Positions 9,234 to 16,769 of a DNA stretch of 64,000 nucleotides are shown piece by piece. The DNA comes from JBFJKD01 sp041601945. GTDB lineage: Bacteria; Pseudomonadota; Gammaproteobacteria; Pseudomonadales; Porticoccaceae. Location: positions 1 to 64,000 of the forward strand of contig JBFIHG010000001.1 in the NCBI GenBank assembly GCA_041601945.1, written 5' to 3'. Each line of letters opens with the position of its first letter. Positions within the stretch are counted from its first letter, which is position 1. Made by a program: the position numbers and the translations under genes. The notes under the pieces were generated by a model. The model did not search any database and was not told where the DNA came from. It saw nothing but the letters and a program-made list of their open reading frames with translations.

Positions 9234-9900
9234 GGAAGTCGTGGCGTCACTGATGGCCATGTTCGGTATCGGGTTGCTGGGCGCGGGTCACTGTGTAGGC
9301 ATGTGTGGTGGCATAGCATCGGCATTGGGCTTTGCGAGCGACAACGGTGCTGGCCGTTGGGTACTGGGCTACAATCTGGGCCGTGTCTGCAGTTACGCCA
9401 TGGCGGGCGGGCTGGTGGCGAGTGTGGGTGCGTTGGGTGCAAATTACCTCGCGGCGGGCCCCGTGTTACGGATAATTGCGGGATGTTTGCTGATCGGAGT
9501 GGGTTTTTATGTGATTGGCTGGTGGCGTGGATTGACCTGGCTGGAGAAGGGCGGCCGCGTATTGTGGCGGCGACTGCAGCCCCTCGGTCAACGGGTCTTG
9601 CCGGTGCGATCGACCATGGGCGCGGTGGCGCTGGGATTAATCTGGGGTTGGTTGCCCTGTGGGCTGGTGTACAGCGCACTGGCATTTGCCAGCACGGCGG
9701 GATCGCCGCAGGGGGGCATGGCGCAAATGACGGCGTTCGGATTGGGGACCTTGCCAGCGATGCTCGTGACGGGCTTTGCCAATGGCGCACTCGCGCGTCA
9801 GCTGCAAAGCGTACAATTACGCCGTGTGTTTGCGTTGTTACTGGTGAGCTACGGGGTCTGGACACTGCTCGCGGTAGTCCTGGGCCACTGGGGCCATTAG
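9226..9900 (+). CDS. Sulfite exporter TauE/SafE-type (UreH-like) membrane protein
   Basis: This is a 224-residue polytopic protein of the UreH-like/TauE-SafE membrane group, often annotated as sulfite exporter or cytochrome biogenesis protein. About six helices are visible. The signature HCVGMCGG (residues 19-26) lies near the end of the first helix, and a second conserved block, WGWLPCGLVYSAL, lies at about 142-154. Homologues commonly follow ccoS, and the His/Cys/Met-rich motif would suit copper handling for the oxidase, but that role is my inference. It overlaps ccoS by eight bases and is the last gene before a 140-bp gap. Confidence 0.85.
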   Translation: MGEEVVASLMAMFGIGLLGAGHCVGMCGGIASALGFASDNGAGRWVLGYNLGRVCSYAMAGGLVASVGALGANYLAAGPVLRIIAGCLLIGVGFYVIGWWRGLTWLEKGGRVLWRRLQPLGQRVLPVRSTMGAVALGLIWGWLPCGLVYSALAFASTAGSPQGGMAQMTAFGLGTLPAMLVTGFANGALARQLQSVQLRRVFALLLVSYGVWTLLAVVLGHWGH

Positions 9901-9966
9901 TCTTCATGATCAGGGACAAGCGCGGCGGACGCGACGCAACTGGGTGCGAATTTCCCGGGGCGAAAA

Positions 9967-10008
9967 TTGATGCTCGTCAATGCGCTCTCGCCATACAGGC
10001 GTTATAAA
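9967..10008 (+). promoter_or_regulatory. FNR/Anr box with -10 element upstream of the Yip1-family gene
   Basis: TTGAT-GCTC-GTCAA at 9967-9980 matches the FNR/Anr consensus TTGAT-N4-ATCAA at 9 of 10 positions. A -10-like TATAAA lies at 10003-10008. A start site near 10015 would place the box centre at about -41.5, the classic class II FNR position. The next start codon is the ATG at 10047. This suggests oxygen-responsive control of the Yip1-family gene. Confidence 0.65.
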
Positions 10009-10046
10009 CCACCTTCAACTATTACAACAATTGAACAGGCGTGCTT

Positions 10047-10646
10047 ATGTTTGGCCATATACCGGGGTTACTATTTCGTCCGCGTGCACAGTGGAAAGCT
10101 ATCGCAGCTTTGAGTGATGTACAAATTAAACGTTTGCTTCCCTACCCCATCGTAATGGCGTTACTGCCGGCGTTGGGTTTTTATGTGGGTACAACCAAGA
10201 TCGGCTGGAGTATCTCCGGTGTCGAGACGGTGCGGATCACCGAGAGTAGCGCGATTCCGCTGGTTGTACTTTTTTACCTGGCAGTGCTTGGAGCCGTGGT
10301 GTTTATCGGGTTGATGCTGGACTGGATGTCGCAAACTTATCAGACCGTATCTTTTCCAATTAAGGGCGTAGTGCTGATGGGCTATGCTTGTACGCCGGTT
10401 TTTTTGGCTGGCGCTTTTGCTGCTTATCCGATTTGGTGGCTGGATATTGTTTTGGCGATCGCAGCGTCTACCTACGCGATATACCTGGTGTACGTGGGCG
10501 TGCCGGTGATGATGAAAGTACCCTGGGACAGGGGTTTTCTGTACGCCAGCGCGGTGTTTACGGTGGCGCTGGTGTATGTGGTTGTGGTGCTGGTTGGTAC
10601 GGCAATTGTCTGGGAATATATCGCGACGCCGGTATTTGTCGATTGA
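10047..10646 (+). CDS. Yip1 family membrane protein
   Basis: This 199-residue protein belongs to the bacterial Yip1/YIP1-domain membrane family, whose function is not known. It opens with FGHIPGLLFRPRAQWKAI, the typical motif in which the protein begins with a short amphipathic segment ending in a conserved W, followed by about five membrane helices. I prefer the ATG at 10047, where AGG lies seven bases upstream, over the GTG at 10041. It is preceded by a FNR-like box, so it may belong to the low-oxygen regulon together with the neighbouring cbb3 genes. Confidence 0.8.
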   Translation: MFGHIPGLLFRPRAQWKAIAALSDVQIKRLLPYPIVMALLPALGFYVGTTKIGWSISGVETVRITESSAIPLVVLFYLAVLGAVVFIGLMLDWMSQTYQTVSFPIKGVVLMGYACTPVFLAGAFAAYPIWWLDIVLAIAASTYAIYLVYVGVPVMMKVPWDRGFLYASAVFTVALVYVVVVLVGTAIVWEYIATPVFVD

Positions 10647-10671
10647 CCGAACGCCCCCTATTACTTACTTA

Positions 10672-10697
10672 CCAAAATTTACTTGCCAAAATTTACT
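10672..10697 (+). repeat. Two 12-bp direct repeats upstream of gloA
   Basis: CCAAAATTTACT occurs at 10672-10683 and again at 10686-10697, a 14-bp period. Each copy contains the small palindrome AAATTT. The pair lies 24 bases upstream of the gloA start codon, in the 74-bp gap after the Yip1-family gene. The sequence gives no direct clue to function. Confidence 0.6.
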
Positions 10698-10720
10698 CAC
10701 CGAACATTCAGGAAGAACCG

Positions 10721-11110
10721 ATGAAACTACTACATACGATGTTGCGGGTAGGGAATCTGGAACGTTCGCTGGCATTCTATACCGAACTGCTGGGGATGCA
10801 GTTGTTGCGTAAAACAGATTTTCCAGCGGGGCGTTTTACCCTGGCATTTCTCGGTTATGGGCCAGAGTCCGACCATACGGTGCTGGAATTGACTCACAAC
10901 TGGGACACTGACAGCTACGCGCTGGGTACTGCGTATGGTCATATTGCAATTGGGGTGGAAGACGTCTACGCCACTTGTGCGGCGATTAAGGCCAAAGGTG
11001 GTAGCGTGGTGCGCGAGCCCGGTCCGATGCAACACGGCACCACGGTTCTAGCGTTCGTCGAAGATCCAGATGGGTACAAAATTGAGCTGCTGTCGCTGCA
11101 ACATCGCTAA
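10721..11110 (+). CDS. gloA: Lactoylglutathione lyase (glyoxalase I)
   Basis: Glyoxalase I converts the methylglyoxal-glutathione hemithioacetal to S-lactoylglutathione in the cytosol, detoxifying methylglyoxal. The 129-residue length is usual for the nickel-type bacterial enzyme. It opens with LLHTMLRVGNLERSLAFY, whose His 5 is a metal ligand. The ELTHNW, GHIAIGVEDV and FVEDPDGYKIELL blocks supply the remaining metal-binding His and Glu residues. The ATG at 10721 has GGAAGAA a few bases upstream. It is convergent with the gene at 11135. Confidence 0.97.
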   Translation: MKLLHTMLRVGNLERSLAFYTELLGMQLLRKTDFPAGRFTLAFLGYGPESDHTVLELTHNWDTDSYALGTAYGHIAIGVEDVYATCAAIKAKGGSVVREPGPMQHGTTVLAFVEDPDGYKIELLSLQHR

Positions 11111-11134
11111 CGGTCTGGCGGGATAAGCCGATTT

Positions 11135-11551
11135 TTAATCGCGGTCCACTTCGAGTGGCGCTACTCCCCGCTTAGCTCTCAACCAATTAAGGCTGTCAAA
11201 TACCTGGGGCACTTGCACGACCCTGCGCTCCAACCTAAATTTTCCCGGGTAATCGACCAGGAGTATTCCCATGGCCATGGTAAGCAGTCCCTGGCCGGGT
11301 AGAAACAGCATCAGTATTCCTCCGACGAATAGTGTTACGCCAAGAGCATTCTTGCCCACTAATATGCCCAGGCGGATCGCGGGGTGGGTCTGTTTCCAGG
11401 GGCCAGGCCGACGTTTTTCGCGCAGGAAATAATCTTCGGGAATACGACTGACCAGCCACGGCAGGGTTAACAGGCTGGCGATAAAGGTGACAATCGATAC
11501 GCTGGTCATCCATGCCAGCAACGCGTGATGTTGAGCAAACCACTCAATCAA
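11135..11551 (-). CDS. PGPGW-type small membrane protein of unknown function
   Basis: This 138-residue protein has two or three hydrophobic segments and matches the putative transmembrane protein (PGPGW) group: the conserved FLPGQGLLTMAMGILLVDYP block lies at about residues 84-103, followed by a basic segment. RRPGPWKQ at about 46-53 lies between the membrane segments. Its start overlaps the ygfZ stop by four bases, so the two genes are probably translated from one message. No biochemical role is known to me. Confidence 0.75.
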   Translation of the reverse strand: MIEWFAQHHALLAWMTSVSIVTFIASLLTLPWLVSRIPEDYFLREKRRPGPWKQTHPAIRLGILVGKNALGVTLFVGGILMLFLPGQGLLTMAMGILLVDYPGKFRLERRVVQVPQVFDSLNWLRAKRGVAPLEVDRD

Positions 11552-12594
11552 GGCTTTTCCAGAGCGTAGGGCAAGGACAGTAGCGTTATCGACATGGCCG
11601 TGCCGGCGATGGTCAGTTGCTGCTGTTGCGCGGCTTCTTCGGTAAGTACGGCGAGTATTTCCTGGGTGGTTCCGCTAGCCTGCGCCGCGAGTACCACCTG
11701 ACCGACGTCCTGTGCGCTGTCGACCAAAGTGATCGCGGCGCCTGACTGGCACACAGCAACGCTGTTAGCCGCGAGCCGGTAGAGGCGGCGCTTGAGTTTA
11801 CCCAGGTACTGCATGCGCGCCACAATTTCCTGGCCGGTGTAGCAGCCTTTTTTGAAGCTGACCGCGCCGAGCGCCTGATAATTGAGCATTTGCGGCACAA
11901 ATTCTCCGCTGGTGTCGGGGTCAATGGCGGCAACCCCGGCGCGCACGTTGAGGAGATGCCAAAATGGCAGGCCGACTGCGGTGGTGTTCGCGGCAAGTTT
12001 CTGCCAGACGGCTTCGGCATTGACCTGCGGAACGAGGGCAATAAAACGCTCGGCATCAACACGTATCAGCGTGGCGAGTTCGCTGTGTATAGTCTGGTTG
12101 GTCGCGTCTGGTATTTCGGTAAAAAGCGTAGCGAGGGCGGTCGATGGATCCGGTCCGGCGACGCCAAATAGTCGATATTCCCCGCTGCTGTCATGCAGAG
12201 AGGTTTTTGAGAACACCGCGTATTTGTTCAGGGTGGCGAGCGTTGACGGCACCAGTTCGCGATGCATCAGCATCAGTAGCTTTTCCGCCTCATCTGCATT
12301 GGGGTGAGGTCGAATAAGGCGAAAACTGGTGGTGACGCGACCTTTGAGATTACAGATTGCACCGCAAATACTGGTGCCTGCATTGAGCGCGTTAACATCG
12401 CAGGTGACCTGTCCCTGCAGGAACTGGGCGCTCTGCGCACCGCTGAGGGACAACAGACCCTGATCGCCAATGTCTGTCAGCGTGGTTGTGGTGCCCAGCG
12501 TGGTATAGTCGCCCGCTGCTTCGCCGAACGAAACAATAATATCGTTATCGAGTTGTCCGCCGCGCTGGGCGAGAAATTGGTGCCAGCTATTCAT
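11548..12594 (-). CDS. ygfZ: Folate-binding protein YgfZ, Fe-S maturation and tRNA-modification factor
   Basis: YgfZ is a folate-dependent protein that helps assemble or repair certain Fe-S enzymes, including MiaB; it is related to the T-protein of glycine cleavage (GcvT). The 348-residue length fits. The family signature K-G-C-Y-T-G-Q-E appears in FKKGCYTGQEIVARMQYLG at about residues 247-265, with the conserved cysteine intact. It is transcribed away from sdhE-ygfX, an arrangement common in gammaproteobacteria, and is coupled to the downstream PGPGW-type gene. Confidence 0.94.
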   Translation of the reverse strand: MNSWHQFLAQRGGQLDNDIIVSFGEAAGDYTTLGTTTTLTDIGDQGLLSLSGAQSAQFLQGQVTCDVNALNAGTSICGAICNLKGRVTTSFRLIRPHPNADEAEKLLMLMHRELVPSTLATLNKYAVFSKTSLHDSSGEYRLFGVAGPDPSTALATLFTEIPDATNQTIHSELATLIRVDAERFIALVPQVNAEAVWQKLAANTTAVGLPFWHLLNVRAGVAAIDPDTSGEFVPQMLNYQALGAVSFKKGCYTGQEIVARMQYLGKLKRRLYRLAANSVAVCQSGAAITLVDSAQDVGQVVLAAQASGTTQEILAVLTEEAAQQQQLTIAGTAMSITLLSLPYALEKP

Positions 12595-12829
12595 AAGCGC
12601 CAGATTAAAACAGGATCGACATGGTAATCAGTTGCCCTTTACAGTGCCACTATAATTGGATTGGACCTGATTGGCGATCTCGCAATAGTCTGAGTGAAAG
12701 AATAGGCGGATTCGGATAGTGTGGCTAGCGGAACGAGACTTGGCAATGAGCGGACGGTATGGCGTTTCTGGCTGAGTTAAGATTGCCGCTATGGCAATTC
12801 AACCCTATGGTGATATCTCCCGTGGAACG

Positions 12830-13084
12830 ATGCTCGTAATGGACCGTAATAAACTTTTTTGGGCTAGCCGCCGCGGTATGCTGGAACTCGACCTGATACT
12901 GCAACCCTTTGTCGATCAGGTTTACCCATCGTTGTCGCCGGAGGACCAGGCCCGGTATGTCGAGTTGCTGACCTGCGAGGACCAGGATTTATTTGGCTGG
13001 CTCATGCAACAGAATACTCCCGAAGACGCCGATACACGCCGTATCGTCGACATTATCCGCGTTGCCCGTGAACGCCAGTCTTGA
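12830..13084 (+). CDS. sdhE: FAD assembly factor SdhE (YgfY family)
   Basis: SdhE promotes covalent FAD attachment to the flavoprotein subunits of succinate dehydrogenase and fumarate reductase. The RGxxE motif is visible in WASRRGMLELDLIL, and LLTCEDQDLFGWLM matches the second conserved block. The start is uncertain: ATGs at 12791, 12830 and 12839 share the frame. The family usually starts just before the RG motif, so I favour 12830 (84 residues) or 12839; 12791 has no clear ribosome site. It overlaps ygfX and lies opposite ygfZ. Confidence 0.93.
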   Translation: MLVMDRNKLFWASRRGMLELDLILQPFVDQVYPSLSPEDQARYVELLTCEDQDLFGWLMQQNTPEDADTRRIVDIIRVARERQS

Positions 13085-13478
13085 AATCAAACTCCAGCCA
13101 TCCCGCTATTATCTGGGGTCGCTCATCAGTGTCTACGCTGTGTCCGTCAGTTTGTTGCTACTGTTGTCGCTACCCACGGCGCTGCGTTGGGGGTTGTTGG
13201 CAGCGCTGGGTTGTGGGCTGGTTATGGCGCTATATCCTCTGTGCTCAGTGCGGCGTATCGGACGCCTGGCCTGTCACGGTGGGCGTTGGTCGGTGGTGCG
13301 GGCGGGTCGAGTATGGCCGCTGCAGAAATGCGATGTCGCGTACCTGAGCAATTGGCTGATCGTGCTCAGAGTTAAGGAATCGGGTCGACGTGTGATTCGT
13401 CTACCAGTTTTTCGGGACGGTTGTAGCGGGGATGATTTTCGTCGCCTCGCGCTGTGGTTGCGCACGGTCGGTGCTTAG
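13068..13478 (+). CDS. ygfX: YgfX-family inner membrane protein
   Basis: YgfX is a small membrane protein encoded with SdhE; in E. coli it has been described as the CptA toxin affecting MreB and FtsZ, with SdhE proposed as its partner. The chosen GTG at 13068 overlaps sdhE by 17 bases and gives 136 residues. Two membrane helices (about 16-34 and 37-54) are followed by a soluble domain containing HGGRWSVVRAGRVWPL. The sequence is weakly conserved, so position next to sdhE and topology carry much of the call. Whether it is toxic here cannot be judged. Confidence 0.8.
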   Translation: MNASLEIKLQPSRYYLGSLISVYAVSVSLLLLLSLPTALRWGLLAALGCGLVMALYPLCSVRRIGRLACHGGRWSVVRAGRVWPLQKCDVAYLSNWLIVLRVKESGRRVIRLPVFRDGCSGDDFRRLALWLRTVGA

Positions 13479-13487
13479 TCCCAGCGC

Positions 13488-13505
13488 GATCACCTGCGAG
13501 TGATC
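13488..13505. repeat. 6-bp inverted repeat between convergent ygfX and nadB
   Basis: GATCAC (13488-13493) and GTGATC (13500-13505) form a perfect 6-bp stem with a 6-base loop. It overlaps the nadB stop codon. It could help end transcription from both sides, but neither strand has a long T run after it. Confidence 0.4.
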
Positions 13506-15132
13506 AGCTTTTGCTGACAATGATTTCCTGATCGGCGAAATTCATGGGCACCAGAATGGTGTCTTTCGCCACGGGAGAAGCATCTGGGTAATCCAGGGTG
13601 AAATGCAGGCCGCGGCTTTCCTTACGCTGCAAAGCGGAGCGAATCATCAGGTCGGCAACCACCGCCAGGTTGCGCAACTCCAGAAGGTCGGCGCTGATCT
13701 TGTAATTGCTGTAGTACTCCTGGATTTCTCGTTTGAGCATATCGATACGATGCGCGGCGCGTTCCAGGCGTTTGCGGGTGCGCACGATGCCCACGTAGTC
13801 CCACATAAAGCGTCGCAATTCGTCCCAGTTGTGGGAAATCACCACATCCTCGTCCGAGTGAGTGACGCGGGTGGCATCCCATTCCTTGACGTAATTAGGT
13901 TTGTCTATGTGCATGATGCGCGCGTTAATACTCGCCGCTGCGGAACGGGCAAACACTATGCACTCCAGTAATGAATTACTGGCCATGCGATTGGCGCCAT
14001 GCAGGCCGGTGAAGGTGCATTCGCCGGCCGCGTAGAGATTTTCAAGATCCGTGTGACCCTGCATATCCACCACAATTCCGCCGCAGGTGTAATGGGCTGC
14101 CGGAACCACCGGAATGGGCTCCTTGCAGATGTCGATGCCATATTCGAGACATTGCGCACGCACGGTGGGAAAATGGTTTTCGATAAAATCTGCGGACTTA
14201 TGACTGATATCGAGAAACACGCAATCGTTACCCAGCCGTTTCATCTCATGGTCAATGGCGCGTGCCACAATATCCCGGGGAGCAAGCTCGGCGTCGGGAT
14301 GGAAGCGCGGCATAAAGCGCTCGCCGCTGGCGAGGCGTAACAGTGCGCCTTCGCCACGCAGCGCTTCACTGACCAGGAGGGTTTTGGCGCGTGGATGGAA
14401 CAGGCAAGTAGGGTGAAACTGGTTGAATTCCATATTGGCAACCCGACAACCCCGTCGCCAGGCAACGGCGATACCGTCGCCGCTGGCGCCGTCTGGATTG
14501 CTGGTATATAGATACGCCTTGCTGGCGCCGCCAGTTGCCAGAGCAACGATTTTAGCCTGAAACAGACAAACTTCATCGCAGGTTCGGTCCAGCACATAGG
14601 CTCCGTTGCAACGCAATTTCCGGGAGCTGGCGTCCGCCTGGGTGGTGAGGTCGACGATAACGTGCTCGGTGAACACCTGGATATTGGCGTGCTCCAGCAC
14701 TTGTTCGGCAAGGGTGCCGGATACGGCTTTCCCGGTAGCGTCGGCGGTATGCAGAATACGCCGGTGGTTGTGGCCGCCTTCTTTGGTGAGGTGGTAGTCG
14801 CCAGTGACTTCATCGCGGCTGAAGGACACCCCCTGTTCAATGAGCCAGCGAATAGCTTCGGGACCCTGGGACACAGTGAAATGTACCACGTCCTGATGGC
14901 AGAGCCCGGCACCGGCCCGCATGGTGTCCCGTACGTGGGCTTCGATGCTGTCGGCTGGATCGAGGACGGCGGCGATGCCGCCCTGGGCGAACCAGGTAGA
15001 ACCGGTGCGTAGTTGGTCTTTACTGATCAGGGCGACGCTGTATTTATCGGCCAGATGCAATGCGAGCGTCATGCCAGCCGCGCCGCTGCCAACGACCAGC
15101 ACATCATGATAATAAGTTTTGTTGCTGTGCAC
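13504..15132 (-). CDS. nadB: L-aspartate oxidase
   Basis: NadB oxidises L-aspartate to iminoaspartate with FAD, the first step of de novo NAD synthesis, in the cytosol. The 542-residue protein begins with the FAD-binding dinucleotide motif VVGSGAAGMTLALHLAD (residues 13-29). It has the WFAQGGIAAVLD block of the succinate dehydrogenase/aspartate oxidase family, and HPTCLF and HYTCGGIVVD further on. Length is normal. It runs opposite to rpoE with 163 bp between the starts, a neighbourhood also seen in pseudomonads. nadA and nadC are not in the window. Confidence 0.97.
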   Translation of the reverse strand: MHSNKTYYHDVLVVGSGAAGMTLALHLADKYSVALISKDQLRTGSTWFAQGGIAAVLDPADSIEAHVRDTMRAGAGLCHQDVVHFTVSQGPEAIRWLIEQGVSFSRDEVTGDYHLTKEGGHNHRRILHTADATGKAVSGTLAEQVLEHANIQVFTEHVIVDLTTQADASSRKLRCNGAYVLDRTCDEVCLFQAKIVALATGGASKAYLYTSNPDGASGDGIAVAWRRGCRVANMEFNQFHPTCLFHPRAKTLLVSEALRGEGALLRLASGERFMPRFHPDAELAPRDIVARAIDHEMKRLGNDCVFLDISHKSADFIENHFPTVRAQCLEYGIDICKEPIPVVPAAHYTCGGIVVDMQGHTDLENLYAAGECTFTGLHGANRMASNSLLECIVFARSAAASINARIMHIDKPNYVKEWDATRVTHSDEDVVISHNWDELRRFMWDYVGIVRTRKRLERAAHRIDMLKREIQEYYSNYKISADLLELRNLAVVADLMIRSALQRKESRGLHFTLDYPDASPVAKDTILVPMNFADQEIIVSKS

Positions 15133-15212
15133 GCGGCGAGTCCCTTAACTCCGGGTGGGGCATGATAGTATAGGCGCCGATAAAAACCTACATGGTGTCG
15201 CTTGGGTGTTCG

Positions 15213-15240
15213 CGAACCAAACGGTGCTTTGATTGTCTAG
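15213..15240 (+). promoter_or_regulatory. Candidate sigma-E promoter of rpoE (autoregulation)
   Basis: CGAACCA (15213-15219), then exactly 16 bases, then TCTAG (15236-15240), fits the sigma-E pattern GGAACTT-N16-TCTnA, with the conserved GAAC core intact. The predicted start site is near 15247, about 50 bases before the rpoE ATG. Autoregulation of rpoE is well established in related bacteria. This is a motif match only. Confidence 0.6.
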
Positions 15241-15295
15241 TCTCACTTGTTTGGCGATAGCCGAGTTCGCACACAACAAGGATAAGGGGATGTAA

Positions 15296-15889
15296 ATGGG
15301 TGTCGACAAGCCCCAGGATTCGGATAATGAGTTGGTCGTTCGCGTCCAGAAAGGCGACAAGCGAGCGTTTGATTTATTGGTATTGAAATATCAATACAAG
15401 GTGCAGGCTATTGTGGGCCGCTTTGTGCGCGATCGGGATGAAGTCGCTGACGTGGTGCAAGAGGCGTTTATCAAAGCCTATCGCGCCATTCACAACTTCC
15501 GTGGTGACAGCCAGTTTTATACCTGGATGTACCGCATCGCTGTCAACACCGCAAAAAATTATCTGGTATCCCGCAATCGTCGCCCGCCGAGTAGTGACGT
15601 CGATGTGGCCGATGCCGAATTTTTTGGGGGAGGAGACGCTCTGCGAGATGTGGATTCTCCAGAGAACCTGCTGGCGCGGGATCAGCTGGAGCAGGTGGTG
15701 GATGACGCGATAAAGAATTTACCGGAGGACCTGCGCACGGCTGTCACTTTGCGGGAATTTGATGGGCTCAGTTACGAAGATATCGCTGCGGTAATGGATT
15801 GTCCGGTGGGCACAGTGCGCTCGCGAATTTTTCGCGCACGGGAAGCTATTGAAATACAAATAAAATCCCTGCAGGATGGCATATTGTAA
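15296..15889 (+). CDS. rpoE: RNA polymerase sigma factor RpoE (sigma-E, AlgU)
   Basis: Sigma-E directs transcription of envelope-stress genes when released from the RseA-RseB anti-sigma complex. The 197-residue ECF sigma factor has region 2 with DEVADVVQEAFIKAYRAI and FYTWMYRIAVNTAKNYL, and region 4 with LREFDGLSYEDIAAVMDCP and VRSRIFRAREAI. The ATG at 15296 follows AAGGGG by six bases. Those six bases read ATGTAA, a start-stop pair directly before the real start, probably chance. It has a sigma-E-like promoter upstream and heads an operon with rseA, rseB, rseC and mucD, though the gap to rseA is long. Confidence 0.97.
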   Translation: MGVDKPQDSDNELVVRVQKGDKRAFDLLVLKYQYKVQAIVGRFVRDRDEVADVVQEAFIKAYRAIHNFRGDSQFYTWMYRIAVNTAKNYLVSRNRRPPSSDVDVADAEFFGGGDALRDVDSPENLLARDQLEQVVDDAIKNLPEDLRTAVTLREFDGLSYEDIAAVMDCPVGTVRSRIFRAREAIEIQIKSLQDGIL

Positions 15890-15894
15890 ATTGT

Positions 15895-15922
15895 TGAACC
15901 TTTTTGAGATTGACCGGTCTGA
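15895..15922 (+). promoter_or_regulatory. Candidate second sigma-E promoter, between rpoE and rseA
   Basis: TGAACCT (15895-15901), a 16-base spacer, then TCTGA (15918-15922) fits the sigma-E consensus with a full -10 match and the optimum spacing. It starts just after the rpoE stop codon and lies in the unusually long 180-bp rpoE-rseA gap. The predicted start site is near 15929. It would let sigma-E raise its own anti-sigma factor independently of the rpoE message. This is a motif match only. Confidence 0.6.
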
Positions 15923-16069
15923 CCAGCTAGATGAGTGACTGCCAGGCCGTTCTCGTTGGCCAAATAATGTACAGAACGCCCGTGCCGAACGTTTGCCAGG
16001 CTGAGTGTTTTACAAAGTGCCACTATTGACGACACCGCTATTGCGCTTGACTGAAGAGGTAAATAACCA

Positions 16070-16729
16070 ATGAGCCAGCCTGATAACAATGTCCGTGAAT
16101 CCTTGTCTGCGTTGATGGATGGCGAAACTAACGAACTGGAGGCTCGCCGCGTTGTACACAACTTGACTGTCGATACGCAGTTGCGCGACTCATGGCATCG
16201 TTACCATTTGGCCTCGCAGGCAATGCGCCGGGAGCTGCCTGTGCAATTGGTGGATTTTTCGAGTCAGATTAGTGCGGCAATAGAGGCTGAAAAGTTATCC
16301 ACAGGCGCGGTCAGAAAGTTTCTCTCTCCCGTTAGTCGTGTCGCTATCGCAGCGTCAGTCGCAGTGGTGGCGATTGTGGCCAGTCAGCATCTCTATTTTA
16401 ATCCCGCAACCAGCGAGCTCGGGGATAATACGCTGGCCGAAGCTACTAATAGCGCGAGCAGCGAGTATCGCCCTGAATACCAGTTACCGGCCGGGTTTCA
16501 AACGCCCACAGTCAGTGCACGCAATGTTAGTACCGGATCTGTTGCAAACACCAATCAACCACGGGCCCTGTTGGTGATAAACCAACCGCGCCCCGATGCA
16601 TTGACCGAGCAACAAATAGAGCAATATCTCAACCAGATGATGCAGGCCCATACGGAGCAAGCGTCACTCAATTCGAGCCAGGGTATGCTGCCTTTTGCGC
16701 GTCTGCCGCAACAGCAGGATGGCCGCTAA
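16070..16729 (+). CDS. rseA: Anti-sigma-E factor RseA (MucA family)
   Basis: RseA is an inner-membrane protein that holds sigma-E inactive until it is cut by site-1 and site-2 proteases under envelope stress. The 219-residue product has the cytoplasmic sigma-binding domain at the start (ESLSALMDGETNELEARRVV, then RDSWHRYHLASQAMR), one membrane helix (about residues 88-107, VAIAASVAVVAIVASQ) and a periplasmic domain rich in Gln, Asn and Ser. A ribosome site GAGG precedes the ATG. It is separated from rpoE by 180 bp, longer than usual, with a candidate promoter of its own in that gap. Confidence 0.95.
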   Translation: MSQPDNNVRESLSALMDGETNELEARRVVHNLTVDTQLRDSWHRYHLASQAMRRELPVQLVDFSSQISAAIEAEKLSTGAVRKFLSPVSRVAIAASVAVVAIVASQHLYFNPATSELGDNTLAEATNSASSEYRPEYQLPAGFQTPTVSARNVSTGSVANTNQPRALLVINQPRPDALTEQQIEQYLNQMMQAHTEQASLNSSQGMLPFARLPQQQDGR

Positions 16730-16769
16730 CGCCTGTTTATTGAACCTGTACCGAGGAAAGCCTTTGCAC

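Noticed and set aside
8774..9919. 381-codon minus-strand frame across ccoI end, ccoS and the TauE-type gene
   Set aside because: The product is rich in Pro, Arg, Ser and His with no domain, and the plus-strand genes are firmly identified.
12641..12662. TGGCAC on the minus strand between ygfZ and sdhE, as a sigma-54 site
   Set aside because: The second element TTGC is missing at the required spacing.
15290..15295. ATGTAA directly before the rpoE ATG, a start-stop pair
   Set aside because: The AAGGGG ribosome site touches this ATG, so it is too close to be used; more likely chance.
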